Origin: Linum tenue
Taxonomy: Eukaryota; Streptophyta; Magnoliopsida; Malpighiales; Linaceae
Assembly: GCA_946122785.1 (NCBI GenBank)
Contig: CAMGYJ010000006.1
Location: 32,439,168-32,503,167, forward strand
DNA length: 64,000 nucleotides
Direction of reading: 5' to 3'
The translations under genes and the position numbers were made by a program. Positions 1-10,658 of this stretch are shown here, piece by piece (the first letter of the stretch is position 1; each line of letters starts with the position of its first letter). A model generated the notes under the pieces. It had not been told where the DNA came from and did not search any database. It worked only from the letters and a program-made list of their open reading frames with translations.

Positions 1-1290
1 AGATAAGCGATTGATGATGATGTACCTGGTGGAGAGTGTCACCTCTTGGTTCTCCGATTTCGCCAACTATCTAGTTGGTCAACAGCTGCCCAAGGGGATG
101 ACGACTCACGCGAAGAGGAAGTTTTTCTCGCACCTGAAGCATTATTTTTGGGATGATCCGTATCTCTTTAGGGTTGGAGCTGACGGGGTTATCCGTCGCT
201 GTGTCATGGACAATGAGATGGAGGAAATTCTATATCCTTTCCATGAGGGACCTACTGGCGGGCACCATGGCAGAAACCACGACGCGGAAGGTACTGCATT
301 TGGGCTTCTACTGGCCCTCGCTCTTCAAGGATGCCGACGCCTTCGCACATCGCTGCGACCGATTCCAAAGGTCAGGTAACATCTCTGCCCGTGATGAGAT
401 GCCCCAGAATGTGTTTATTACTTGTGAAATTTTTGATGTCTGGGGTATCGATTTCATGGGCCCATTTCCTCCATCTTTCGGTAATCTGTACATTCTCCCG
501 GTTTTCCCACCAATGATGCTAGACGTGTTTGCCAGTTTCTTAAGAAGCTGTTCTCCCAGTTCGGGACTCCTAGAGCCATCATTAGCGATCGATGCACCCC
601 ACTTTCAGGGCAAATTCGATAAGCTTCTCTCTCGGTATGGTGTTACTCACAAGGTGTCCGTAGCCTACCACCCCCAAACGAGTGGCCAGGCCGAGCTGAC
701 GAATCGGGAGCTTAAGCGTATAATTGAGAAAATGGTGGATCAGTCCCACAAGGATTGGTCCACCAAGCTCGATGATTCTCTCTGGGCATACCGAACTGCC
801 TACAAGACGCCGATCGATACTTCACCGTATCGGCTTGTTATGAAACGTCATGTCACGTGACTGTCGAGCGAGAGCACAAGGCCTTCTGGGCTCTTAAGCT
901 GTTAAACTTGGATGTAGTCTTTCAGGTGCTGAATGCAAGATGCAGATGCTGGAGCTGGAGGAATGGCGTTACCACGCCTATAAGAACACCAAGCTATACA
1001 AGGAGCGAACAAAGCATCTTCACGACGCGCGATTAAGGGGCCCTAAGGAGTTTCAATTTGGTGATCGATTTCTTCTCTATAACTCTCACCTGAAACTCTT
1101 TCCTGGAAAGCTCCGATCCAGGTGATCTGGACCGTTTAAGGTCACACAGGTGTTCCCGCATGGTACAATCGAGATCACCACTCCACAAACTGCATCATTT
1201 AAAGTCAATGGCCATCGCCTCAAGCTGTATATGGGAGATGAGGTCGAACGTGTTGAGTTGGTGGTTGAAATCGCGGACCCTTGGTTCCGG
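1..1290 (+). pseudogene. Integrase end of Athila-like pol (decayed)
   Basis: The sequence covers the spacer after RNase H, the HHCC zinc-binding part of integrase (WDDPYLF, then GGHHGRNH), the integrase core and the C-terminal domain. The core is recognised by GIDFMGPF (first catalytic Asp), by HPQTSGQAE and by [10 protein letters not shown] (catalytic Glu). It is clearly dead: the zinc-finger part is in one frame to about 290, then the reading shifts. The stretch around 495-600 is scrambled and has lost the second catalytic Asp motif (ISDRGTHF in the relative at 20340). Further shifts occur near 840-940 and 1125. The C-terminal part ([17 protein letters not shown] at about 950) matches the relative well. 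Integrase would insert the reverse-transcribed element into the host genome; this copy could not. Confidence 0.85.
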
Positions 1291-1323
1291 TGGCTGCGTC
1301 TAGCTAAAGACGTAAAAGAAAGC

Positions 1324-2001
1324 GCTTGTGGGGAGGCAACCCCACCACGGTTTGCATTTCTTTTTCCCTTTTCTCTTTGCTTTTTGTGGTCTGGTCGATT
1401 CAATCTGTGTGTAGATGATGTATGGTCGTCAGTTGTGCATCTTTCTGGAATAATTGGGCTTCGAGGTGGCCGGGAAATGCCTTGCTATGTTGCTTTCGCT
1501 TTTTTTGTCAAAAACTCGTCCACCCCCCCTGATAAAACCCGACCGGGTTTCAGGCCTCAGAGACCGGGAAATCCTAGACCTGAAACCCGGTCTAAGGCCC
1601 ACAATCCCCGAACGGGGAATTTAGAAGAGGGAGAGCGGGTTTTCGGCCGGAAAAACCCGGCCTCCAGTCGCGTTTCCCCGACCGAGAAACGTAAAACCCG
1701 ATTGGATTTTTCGGCTTTATACGCCCCAAAACCTAGTCAGTTTCTCTCTCTTCCTCTCGCCGGAGACGCGAAGCTCTGCCGGTTTTTTCTTAGATCTCGG
1801 TCTCATACGACCTCTAAATCTCGATTCGTTCGCGGATTCGGGATCTACTCGTTGGCACGCACATCATATAGAAAAATCGGCGTATTTTGCCAAGTTTGCC
1901 GCTGCCGAAGCTCCGGCATAGCACCCGGGGCATTTTTCGGCTGGATTATGTCTCCCTCGCCCTTTTCTCCCCTTCCACTACGGTCCTACTTGTGTTTCCA
2001 G
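1324..2001 (+). other. Leader between pol and env-like ORF, with palindromic CCCG-type motifs
   Basis: It starts just after pol with the conserved GGGGAGGCAACCCC block. From about 1535 to 1710 it carries several copies of an inverted motif of the type AAACCCG..CGGGTTT (near 1537, 1588, 1637, 1651 and 1693). The same kind of motif appears in this element's own LTR near 5334, 5387 and 5412-5450. The leader ends at a good 5' splice site (CCAG/GTGTGT). I see no coding capacity: the open frame across it has no recognisable domain. Confidence 0.5.
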
Positions 2002-2301
2002 GTGTGTAACTTGACTTTTCCTTGTTTTTGCATGCTTGCTTTAGTTTAGGGCGAGGGACGACTTTGCTTGCAACTTTATTGACATACTTTTGAGGATGCT
2101 CGTCTGTTTGCACCGGTTTACCATGATCTATGCTAGAACTTAGACTGTTTTGCCGGTTTTCTGTCTCTATCATTGCAAAGCAGCTTGGTTATGCTTACCT
2201 GTTCCCAAGTGGTTCTTGAGTGTGGGGGAACCGCCATCTCCCTTACCGTGTTTTAACGCTGTTTTCCTTATGGTTCCACCTTTGATTACTGTCTTTTGCA
2301 G
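2002..2301 (+). other. Candidate intron upstream of env-like ORF
   Basis: The donor CCAG/GTGTGT (GT at 2002-2003) and the acceptor ACTGTCTTTTGCAG/GATC (AG at 2300-2301) bound 300 bases. The first ATG of the env-like ORF is at 2306, four bases after the acceptor. The minus-strand relative has an equivalent pair in the same place (18926 to 18593), which supports real function. A PPT-like tract (GTGTGGGGGAA) lies inside at 2216-2230. Splicing itself is inferred. Confidence 0.55.
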
Positions 2302-2305
2302 GATC

Positions 2306-3706
2306 ATGTCTCGTAAACACCGCTACTTACCCCATGTGGCCCCCACTACCAAGGCTGAGTCGAAATTATGGGAGGTCCGAGCCCCACATCCACCTCGACT
2401 TTGACGTCTTTCGGGCGCTCCACTGCCACAGCGAGATGGCCGCGGCGATTGGCCATCGTGAATGACGTACACTCCTGTCTGTTCAGGAGCCTACTTACAA
2501 GGAGTTGGTGTGGGAGTTCTATACCTCTTACTCATTCCGATCATTGGCACCTGTTGACTGGCATTAATGCCATCACCTTCCGGCGGCGCGGGGGGGGGGG
2601 GGGGGGAGCAGCGACAGATGAGCATGAAAAAACTTATCCGCACCCTCGGCATCAGATACCCGCCCGTATTTGGCATTAAGGAGGTCGTGAACCCACCTGG
2701 TTTCTGCGTCAACGACTTTTACCACCAGATCTGTCTTCCGGATTCCCTCGAGGAGCAGTTCGTGGTCGGACAGACGAACATCACCACTCTTCGACCTCAG
2801 AGACACATCCTCAACCTCCTCATCACGCTCTCGGTGCATCCAAATGTTAGTGGCCCGCACAAGCTCACCAAGCGTGTGCTTTACTTCATGTATGTTATGG
2901 GGGACCCGGGTTCCGAACTGCACCTCGGCTTAGTTGTGGCGAAGACCTTCACCAAATGCCATAACAAGCCAAACTACCTTTACTATGGACCCCTGATCAC
3001 ACATCTGGCTCGCCACTTTGAGGTGGACTTTCGGGGGCTGACTGATGCCTCTGAGTAGTTAGGATCCAACCCACTCGGCATGAACATCATCTTCAACGCC
3101 CTCCTGTTGTCTTCCGGCGATGGTCGAGAGTGGGTGGATGGTCTTTCTATGCCTCATGTTCCTGGAGTGGGTGCTGAGGATGATGACAATGAGGATGATG
3201 ACAATGATGATGGGGTGGCCATGGATGATGACGAGCCGGTGCCCCCACTTTCCCCACCTGGGCCCCTTCCTCCACGATGGAGATCCAAGAGAGGCGAGTC
3301 TTCCTTCGGTCCTTTTGTTCTGTCGATGGATTTATTCACCAAGTAGTTCCGCCATTTGGGGCTCCAATTTCAGTAGCTCGACCTCCATAACCAGCAGCTC
3401 ATGGACCACCAGCACCAGTTTCAGTAGCAGTATTCAGCCTACCAGGCTGAGTACGCCACCAGGATGGCTGCTTTAGATGAGCGCCTCAATTGTTTCGAGG
3501 CTCAGCAGGGCGTCACCCTTGCTCACATCGAGCGGGAGCGAGGCCGTAGCCGTCAGATGATGGAGTACCAGGAGCACCTGCTTCAGTCCTGTCATCCACC
3601 ACAGGAGCACCACTGGACCACTCGGTGGGAGAACTCACCACCACCACCACCACCCGATGACCTTGGCGACCTCATGGACCATATTGACTTCGACCACCTC
3701 GAGTAG
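2306..3706 (+). pseudogene. Athila-type env-like ORF (plant transposon protein family), disrupted
   Basis: This matches the better-preserved product at 17163-18588. Recognisable blocks are LRPQRHILNLLI, KRVLYFMYVMG and LYYGPLITHLARHFEVD, followed by an acidic DDDNEDDD stretch, a Gln-rich segment and a C-terminal coil (HIERERGRSRQ) ending in a Pro-rich tail. This family follows pol in Athila elements and is often called env-like. I see no signal peptide or membrane helix, so an envelope role is doubtful. Breaks: frame loss after about 2400, a run of about 17 G at 2590, and in-frame stops at 3056, 3344, about 3374 and about 3434. Several of these are TAG where the relative has CAG. Confidence 0.75.
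2590..2606 (+). repeat. Homopolymer G tract inside env-like ORF
   Basis: An unbroken run of about 17 G interrupts the env-like coding region. The relative at 18000-18588 has no such run at this place. It could be replication slippage or an assembly/sequencing artefact. Confidence 0.8.
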
Positions 3707-5102
3707 ACTGTACTCGCAGGCTCTTTTCAGTGCTTTGTTTTGTGAAGGAGTGCAAACTAGATTTTTGTGTTTGGTTTGTTTTTCTTTTGGATATTGTACC
3801 ATTGGGCTGACAACTCTACCTAACGCCTTTGTGTTTGAGTGATTGTTTTTGCTCTAGCCCGTGTTCTTGGTTCGACTGGTCCCATTTCCAATCCACCTCC
3901 CGTTCGACTGGTCCCCTTTCCAGTCCCGAAACAATATGTTTTTCCCGGTAACATCATTCCCCTTATCCTTTCCTATTCTCCATTGAGGGCAATGTCGAAC
4001 TTAAGTGTGTGTGTGTGTGTGTGGGGGGGGGGGGGTGTTTATATTTAACTGCTTAGTTATGTTTGTTTTCTTGGAGCCTAGTCCACTGTCCAAATTTCAA
4101 TTTGAGGGCTCCAAAGACGTGTTCCTTGCATTGACCTACTCAGTATGCTTAGAATTGACAGTCTTTATAGTACTATGCAATCTAGGGAGATAGTGTAGCG
4201 CTATGGAGGATGCTGAAGTATAAGATCTTTCCTATCTTCCTTTTTGTTGTGTCGATTGATTGTGTAAACTAGTGGATATAGGACCTTTGATCCATGTGAT
4301 ATCGATGATTCACTCTTGATGTGTATGGACTGATGTTTCATATAAGGGTGCTCAAGTGCGTAATGATAAAGTAGTTGGTCCTCCATGTCAGAAAATGAAT
4401 CTTAAACATGGGGTAAGCCCAACGTGTGTGGCACCGCTCATTGCATAAAATCGGGTTCTGGAAGAGATTTTAGTGATCCTTAGTGGGGTAGGCCTATAAG
4501 GTGAATCTAAGTCATCTCTGGTACAAGTAAATTTTCCACCCGTTGAACGGTTTGCCTACTTGAGGATGTGTTTTTAAGGTCACGGATAGAGCTTCTGACC
4601 TCCCCTAATTTCATTGACCCTCCACACGAAGTGAGGAAAAGGAGTTAAAAGAAGTACTCTGGCGAGCGACAGATGTACAAAAATTGCTCTAGCTCACCTA
4701 ATAAGGGTCGACCGCGCATAAGAACTGCAGTTGGAACCCCAACAAAGTGCAAATGTGAAAAACAAAAGAAAAAGAAACAAATAATAAGGAAAAAAGGTTC
4801 CAGCAAGTCAAATGGAATGAAAGAGCACCCGATATAGAGAGTCAATGGTTGTTGTGTTATGTGAGTGAGTCTCTTTGTCCATGAATTGTCTATCCTAGGC
4901 CCACTGCTTCACATGATCCTGGTGTGAGTCTAGTACTTACATTAAGGGAGATAGGGAATGTCTTAGAAAATCGGTTGACATCGTAATTTGCTAATGATCT
5001 AGGAAGTCCTCTATAGACGATCGGGATTGCATGGTGCTGTAGAGGTCTGGAGAGTTGCATTGGTTTGAGCCAGGTTTGCTTGGGGATAAGCAAACGGTTA
5101 AG
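3707..5102 (+). other. Noncoding 3' region of element A
   Basis: This lies between the env-like ORF and the LTR and holds no gene. It contains the conserved GAGGGCAATGTCGAACTTAA block near 3985, followed by a GT repeat and a G run (4004-4034). The parallel region in the minus-strand element (15777-17162) matches over most of its length, for example the GAACGGTTTGCCTACTTGAGG block near 4543. Confidence 0.75.
4004..4034 (+). repeat. (GT)n-(G)n microsatellite after the conserved 3' block
   Basis: The sequence is AAG followed by about nine GT units and a run of about 13 G. The relative at 16848-16865 has plain AAGTGTGGGGGG here, so the microsatellite grew from a PPT-like tract. Confidence 0.85.
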
Positions 5103-5114
5103 TGTGGGGGGATT
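5103..5114 (+). promoter_or_regulatory. Polypurine tract of element A
   Basis: GTGTGGGGGGATT sits directly before the LTR start TGACAAACC. This is the expected place for the plus-strand DNA primer of an LTR retrotransposon. Confidence 0.8.
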
Positions 5115-6392
5115 TGACAAACCGTTATTTGTACATGATATCCCCCACTAATCTTGAACCGTTTGAGAGTTGATTCTCGTGTTTTAAGCCAATTTCACGC
5201 TAGGTTGTGCTTTTATGTCATATTTCAGGACCTAGAGCGGAAAGGAAGGCTTGGAGGCGAGTTTCGGGTCAAAACCACCAAGGAAATGGAAGGAGGAGTG
5301 CAAGGACCAAAATCCCCGGTTTGATCATCAAAAACCCGACCAGGGAAATGGTTTAGAGGCCTGGGAATCGCTCCAGGGATTTTACCCGGTCTAGACCCCC
5401 ATTTTGACATTACCCGACCGGTTTGCTTAAAACCCGATCGGGTAATTGGACCAGGTTTCAGGCAGGAGAGCTGTTATATGCAAATTATGGTTCTTTTTTA
5501 ATGAATCAAGTTTTGGAGAGATAAAGTGAAACCTAGAGAGAGAAAGCGATGAACAAAACCTCCAAAGTGACTTAGATCAAGTTTTGCCGCCATTGGAGCT
5601 CGATTGAAGCTTGGAGAAGTGCCGATTGAGGACCAGAAGCTGAATTTCATCCTCCACAGAATGATTTCTGCATCTGAAGCTGATTTCTCTTTTCTCTCTA
5701 TGGAGTAAACTCTCTCTCTCACCTAAGTATGAAGAACCCTAGAATTGTATGTTAGGTTTGGTTGTATGAACCCAAGTACATGATCTTTTGACATTGATTA
5801 TATTCAATTGAGGCATGATTTTGTGAATTGCATGAATCCTGACCAAATTCCTGTAGTTTCAGCTTTGACCTAAAAAGAGAATATCTGCCTAGGTTGATAG
5901 AGCACCCTTAATTGAAGGTGGAGAATTTACTACTTTAGTCGAGGAGTCAATTTTGTGCTCTGTAATGGATTTACTCTAGTAGAAGAGGTTTTGCACGTTA
6001 GGGCCTCAGTTTGTTTACTCCGGTGGAGGTTAGTCGCCCGCCGAGTATTCAGATTAAGAGGGTCTTGAGACCATTAGTCGAGACTTTAGACTGATTAAGA
6101 ACCTTTCGCATTATAATTGTCATTAAATATGGACTTGGTGAATTAAAACTCGGCTTAACTACAATCGAGGGGGAACCATATCTGGGTGACCTCTCTCAAA
6201 CTTGAACCACAATCTTTACTCTTTGTAGTTTGTTTAGACTAGTTACAACTTCACTACCATTAAACAGCTAGATAACGAGAATTCACGGGGTAGTCATCAC
6301 ATCTAGGACACAGGTTGACAAATAAAGCTAAACCCGCTATACTACGCATTAGTAGGTGGTTGCACTTGGTCATTTTCTAGTGTGACGGTACA
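5115..6392 (+). repeat. LTR of element A (also 5' LTR of the next copy)
   Basis: It starts TGACAAACC after the polypurine tract and ends near CA at 6391-6392 (or at GAGTCA, 6401), just before a primer-binding site. Length is about 1.28 kb. U3 holds CCCG..CGGG palindromes (5334-5450). The R/U5 part from 5755 on matches the LTRs of the minus-strand element, for example the TGATAGAGCACCCTTAATTGAAGG stretch near 5897. Because both a polypurine tract and a primer-binding site flank it, it belongs at once to the upstream pol/env-like region and to the downstream gag region. Confidence 0.85.
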
Positions 6393-6407
6393 AGCGAGTC
6401 AAGTTTT

Positions 6408-6425
6408 TGGCGCCATTGGGGACGA
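6408..6425 (+). promoter_or_regulatory. Primer-binding site, tRNA-Asp type (degenerate)
   Basis: TGGCGCCATTGGGGACGA resembles TGGCGCCGTTGCCGGGGA, the complement of the plant tRNA-Asp 3' end, with several mismatches. It lies about 15 bases after the LTR, as in the copies at 46493 and 50625. Confidence 0.75.
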
Positions 6426-6540
6426 CTAGGTTGTTGAAGAAACCCGATTTTTGTTAATTTAGCATCTTTTCCACATTGATTGGTTTACTTGTTCCACTTT
6501 TGCCTTCACGAGTTTGCTTTCTTAGCTGTGTGCAGGTAGT

Positions 6541-7655
6541 GCATGACCCCTCGCCAGTCGGGAGCATTACTACCGTTAGATCAGGAGCTAGAACACACTT
6601 ATCGCCAGCCTAGGAGAGTACAGCGAGCGAGAGGCTACGGCAGAAGAACGAGTTGACGGTCGGATTAGCAGCGACTCCGAGCAGTAGGACGACATGGGAG
6701 ACGAGAACAACCAGATTAAGGGACATCCCCTGGGGATGCCCCTCCAGGTCCCTTCGGCGAATCAAGTCCCACCTAATGGCGGCTTTTCGCAAGCGAATGC
6801 TGCCAACCACCTCCCCAGGGGCGCATTATTGAATACTTCTACACTCCACGAATTGTTAACATCCGCCCAGTCATCCAGTATCCGTCCATCCCTGCCAACA
6901 ACTTTGAGATTAAGCCATGCTGGATCCAGTTGTTCAAATCTTTCATCCAGTTTCATGGGCTCAAGGATGAAGAGGCGAGGGTGCACCTTTCTAGGTTCTT
7001 GCAGCTGACCAATGGGTTCAAGCTAAACGGTGTCCTAGATGACGTGACCCACCTTCACCTGTTACCCCACTCTTGGCGGGACATGCGAAGAGGTGGCTAG
7101 AGACTCAGCCGCCATTGTCCATCACTTCTTGGGACAATCTGACAAAAAAATTTGTGCACCGGTACTATTCGGTCTCGAAGACTTTGGAGATTCAGCGGGA
7201 GATAACTCATTTTTCCATGTTTTAGCCAAGGCTTAGCTCAGGACTCCACCAAGAAGATGACGAGTCATTGCGAGATGCTTGGGAGCGACATTCAGAACTG
7301 TTCTGGAAGTGTCCCCATCGCGGCTTCAGTGATGCATTCACTGTGGGGAACTTCTATAGTGCCCTGTCTCCGGAGATTGGCTGCACCTCTGGTAGCCCAG
7401 CGCCAGTGGTGTGAAAGTGCAAACCATTTGGTGAAGGATTGTCAGGCTATGCAGGAGTCCTACACCACCAGGAGCAGTTGGACTTCATCTCCAATGTTTG
7501 GCGCCTTGACCTCTACAGTGGTATCTATAATGAGGGGTGGCAGCAACATCTCAATTTCTTGTTGAATGGCAACAATAGCAACACCACCAAGCCTCTCGGA
7601 TTTACCGCACGAGCTGGTGGTTTTCAGCAGACGCAGCAGTACCAGACCCGACATG
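6541..7655 (+). pseudogene. Athila-like gag fragment
   Basis: The reading starts at ATGACCCCTCGCC and is broken by many stops and frameshifts. Gag is recognised by SIPANNFEIKPCWIQLF (about 6885), by a segment before 7110 (LHLSRFL, LNGVLDDV), by the pattern TQPPLSITSWDNLTKKF (about 7105-7155) and by LEIQREITHF (about 7185). The gag of the D element at 46900 has the same NNFEIKPS motif. Gag would form the particle that carries the RNA. The fragment stops abruptly at 7655 and joins LTR sequence. Confidence 0.75.
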
Positions 7656-7917
7656 ATTGGTTGTATGAACCCAAGTACATGATCTTTTGACATTGATTAT
7701 ATTCAATTGAGGCATGATTTTCTGAATTGCATGAATCCCGATCAAATTCCTGTAATTTCTGCTGTGACCTAGAAAGAGAATATCTACCTAGGTTGATAGA
7801 GCACCCTTAATTGAAGGTGGAGAATTTACTACTTTAGTCGAGGAGTCAATTCTCTGTTCTATACTGGATTTAATCCAGTAGAAGAGGTTTTGTACGTTAT
7901 GGCCTCAGTTTGTTTAC
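7656..7917 (+). repeat. Partial LTR copy joined to gag
   Basis: From TTGGTTGTATGAACCCAAG to CTCAGTTTGTTTA this repeats the LTR interval at about 5759-6020 at high identity. Neither end is an LTR terminus, so the joint with gag (7655/7656) and the joint with the next element (7917/7918) came from recombination or deletion, not insertion. Confidence 0.85.
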
Positions 7918-7999
7918 CAACCTTTTCTCATTAGAACACTTACTGTCGTGGCTGCCTCCCATGAAACGCTCTCTCTTTTATTCCTTTGAGCTAGACTTA

Positions 8000-10550
8000 G
8001 TTAGGTTCCCTTTTAGTTGATATTTTGACCAGATGTCACTTCATCTTCATCTCCCCATCCTGTTGCAAGGATATGATCATAGTCGAATCCATTAGGTTGA
8101 TTGATGAACTCTTGGTACTCCTTGTTCGCCTCATATTACAGTTCCTTGATCTTTTGAAGTATCACATTTTCTCTTGTACTAACTATCCTCAGTGCCATTT
8201 GAACTTCTTTGAGACCGAGAATTGGCAAAATATTGTTCAAATCCTCTCCATAGTTTTGGTCTAGATCATGGTGATGAACTATTATGTTTTTAAGATTCTC
8301 AAGATGAGAGCCAAATATAAATTTGACTTCATCATCCGAATCCGTCCATGGATACTCCTCATGTTCATCTCCTCTCGCGATTGGCCTTTATACCTTGTAT
8401 ATAAGCTTCCATATGTGTAAGTTTACTTCTCCATTGACAACATCAATCATTGCTTAAGCAGTGGCAAGGAATGACCTTCCAAAGAGGGTTGAATACTCAT
8501 TTCTTATCTCCATGTCAATCATGAGGTAGTCGGGGAAGAAAATGAATGGACCCACTTGGGTGCTTAGCATCAAACAATTCCAAGAGCTTTGCATGGTGTG
8601 TTGTTGGATGACATGATCTTTGTGTCGACTTATTCCATGAGGGATGGTCCAATTTCTTCATATTTATGAAATATTAGTATATTGACACTTGATCCAAGGT
8701 CAACTAAATCTTTTTCACATGATGGTCATCCATGAGACATGTGATAATGATATTCCTAGAATCTTCCTTTACTTCATTAACTAGGATGAATTCCGCAAAG
8801 CCCCAAGTGGTTTTCTTTAAGTGGTTTCTTTTTCTTTGACCCTATCATCTTATTCCATGAAGATCTCCAGCTTTCCTTTGAGATGCTCCATTGAAATCAT
8901 CTTCTCCAATATTGGCACTGCCACTTCTGCTCCTCCAAAAGCTTCTATTAGATTCTGAAGAGGGATGGATAGTCAGCTTCCTTATTCTCTTCTTCCTTTT
9001 TCATGCTTAGGAAAATCTTGGTTGCTCCCATCCTAGTTGAGATGACCTTAACTTCCTCCTTCTTTGGATTGTTTTTTGTGTTCCTCAGGAGGTTTCTTTG
9101 AAGCTTTTGAGGTTGACCATTGACTAGGAGTGAAAATTGTCTTTTGATATTCTTGTAGCTCGTTTGCAATCCTATCATTGTTGCCTCTAGCTTCTCAAAT
9201 TGGGTGGGTTGCGATTGGAGACACCTTCTCCTTGCCCCTTGTATTGAGGTTGATTTCCATATCCAGGTGGACTTGGTTTCTTTTTTCCATTGTGCTTCAT
9301 GAACATAGATTGCATTGCTAGAGGTAATGTTGGGGTAATCATCTAGCTTCTTCCCTCCTAGAGCAGGCCATTGACCATATGGTATGCAAGGTTGGTTGAA
9401 TCTTTGATAAAGAGCATAGATACCTTGTTGTCGTCTCGATTGATAGCCTTAATTTATATAATTGACATAAGAATGTCCTTAACCTTCTTGGCTATAACAC
9501 TCAAACCTTCACGACCTTCTTCTACACATGCTTCACAAACAAACAAACAAGGATATCACTAGTCCATTCTTTGGCTCCATTAGTTATTGAGAGCTCTTTC
9601 ATGTATGCGCACAGGGTGACGACATCATCACCCCCTTCATTGGCCATCTTTCAATGATTTATTCATTGATGGACACTTACACCAGTTCTTTAAATTTCTT
9701 ACTAGTGTGGCAAAATGCTCCTGACATTGCACTCCCATCATTGTTGTGAAATCTCTAAAAGCTTAATGGTTTACCATCATCGTGGTGTCTTGATCAAGGC
9801 CTTTGGAAAAGTACTTTGCAATTTGCTTTGGTGTGAGTCCATGATGGGGGCATACTTTGATATACTTCTAGAATCTCCTCCAATCATCATAGAAAGTCTC
9901 TCCTTCCTTAGGTTGAAGTTGAGAAATCTCATCTTTAAGATCTTCTTTCTTCCATAGTGAAAAATAGTCCTCGATGAATGCTTGTGAAAGGGTTTCCCAA
10001 GTGGTGAATGTTCCTGATGGATGGTAGTCGAGCCACTACTGCTCCTCTCCAAGCGAGAATGGAAAAATTCGACGTTGAAATCCATCTTTGGTAGCATCAA
10101 CTCCTAGTATGGAATCGGAGATCGCTAAGAATGTCTTCAAGTGTTGCACGAATCATCATCATTCCTGCCTCCAAATTACCTTGCTTGTTGCACCATCTAG
10201 ATGAGTTGAGTTCTGATCTCTATGGTGGCACAGCAATGCTTGAGATTATGTTGGATGCTCTTGGCCTTGAGTACTCATAAAGAGTTGGTGGAACGAACAT
10301 TTATCTTTGTCCTTCTTCTCCAGCCATTGTTAGTGTTGAAGAAGCTCCTTCTACCTACGAATCGAAGTTGTCTTCGTCAATGATGTCCTCCTCTTCCAAG
10401 TATTGCTCAAAATTGGTGGGGCTTGAGGGCTCTTCTTCTCCTCATCTAGATGCTCGTTCCTTCATCTTCAAGATGGGTGAACTAGATGCTCCTCCTTCCT
10501 GAAGTATCTCTTCCACGATCTTTAGGATTTTCTTCTAGTACTTACTAGAT
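8000..10550 (-). pseudogene. gag-protease of element E (many stops and shifts)
   Basis: On the minus strand an acidic N-terminal part (YLEEEDIIDEDNFDS, about 10400) leads into the capsid domain at about 10060-9800 (LDYHPSGTFTTWETLSQAF, then LQPKEGETFYDDWRRF). A later helix lies near 9150. An aspartic-protease end is read at about 8560-8400 (FFPDYLMIDMEIRNEYS, then LFGRSFLATA, a stop, AMIDVVNGEVNLHIW). The C-terminal tail runs to about 8000. Gag assembles the particle and protease would process it. Numerous stops, several from C-to-T changes, make this copy inactive. The family is Ty3/gypsy, near Athila/Tat by its gag-pro layout. Confidence 0.7.
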
Positions 10551-10628
10551 TCATAGAAAAACCTGCAAAACAAAAAGGACTCAATACTAGACATAAGAGG
10601 TTTAGATGCTTTTATATATTATTAGAAA

Positions 10629-10646
10629 TCCTTGGCAACGACGCTA
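10629..10646 (-). promoter_or_regulatory. Primer-binding site of element E (mutated)
   Basis: The minus strand reads TAGCGTCGTTGCCAAGGA. It differs from TGGCGCCGTTGCCGGGGA (tRNA-Asp complement) by four transitions, which fits an old methylated copy. Confidence 0.7.
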
Positions 10647-10658
10647 AAAACATAATGG

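Larger units (their letters stand above)
1..6392 (+). mobile_element. Athila-like Ty3/gypsy retrotransposon A, 5' truncated by window edge
   Basis: The internal region runs from the window edge to 5114 and the 3' LTR from 5115 to 6392. In order it holds a decayed integrase, the conserved GGGAGGCAACC block near 1333, a leader with a candidate intron, an env-like ORF, a long noncoding tail, a polypurine tract and an LTR starting TGACAAACC. Gene order (pol, then an extra ORF, then a long noncoding stretch) and the tRNA-Asp-type primer site after the LTR fit the Athila lineage. Its proteins closely resemble those of the minus-strand element at 14417-22616, so the two are related families. gag, protease and RT would lie upstream of the window. 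Confidence 0.85.

Noticed and set aside
1150..2049. 299-codon open frame after integrase
   Set aside because: Only its first 45 codons are integrase C-terminus; the rest is leader DNA open by chance.
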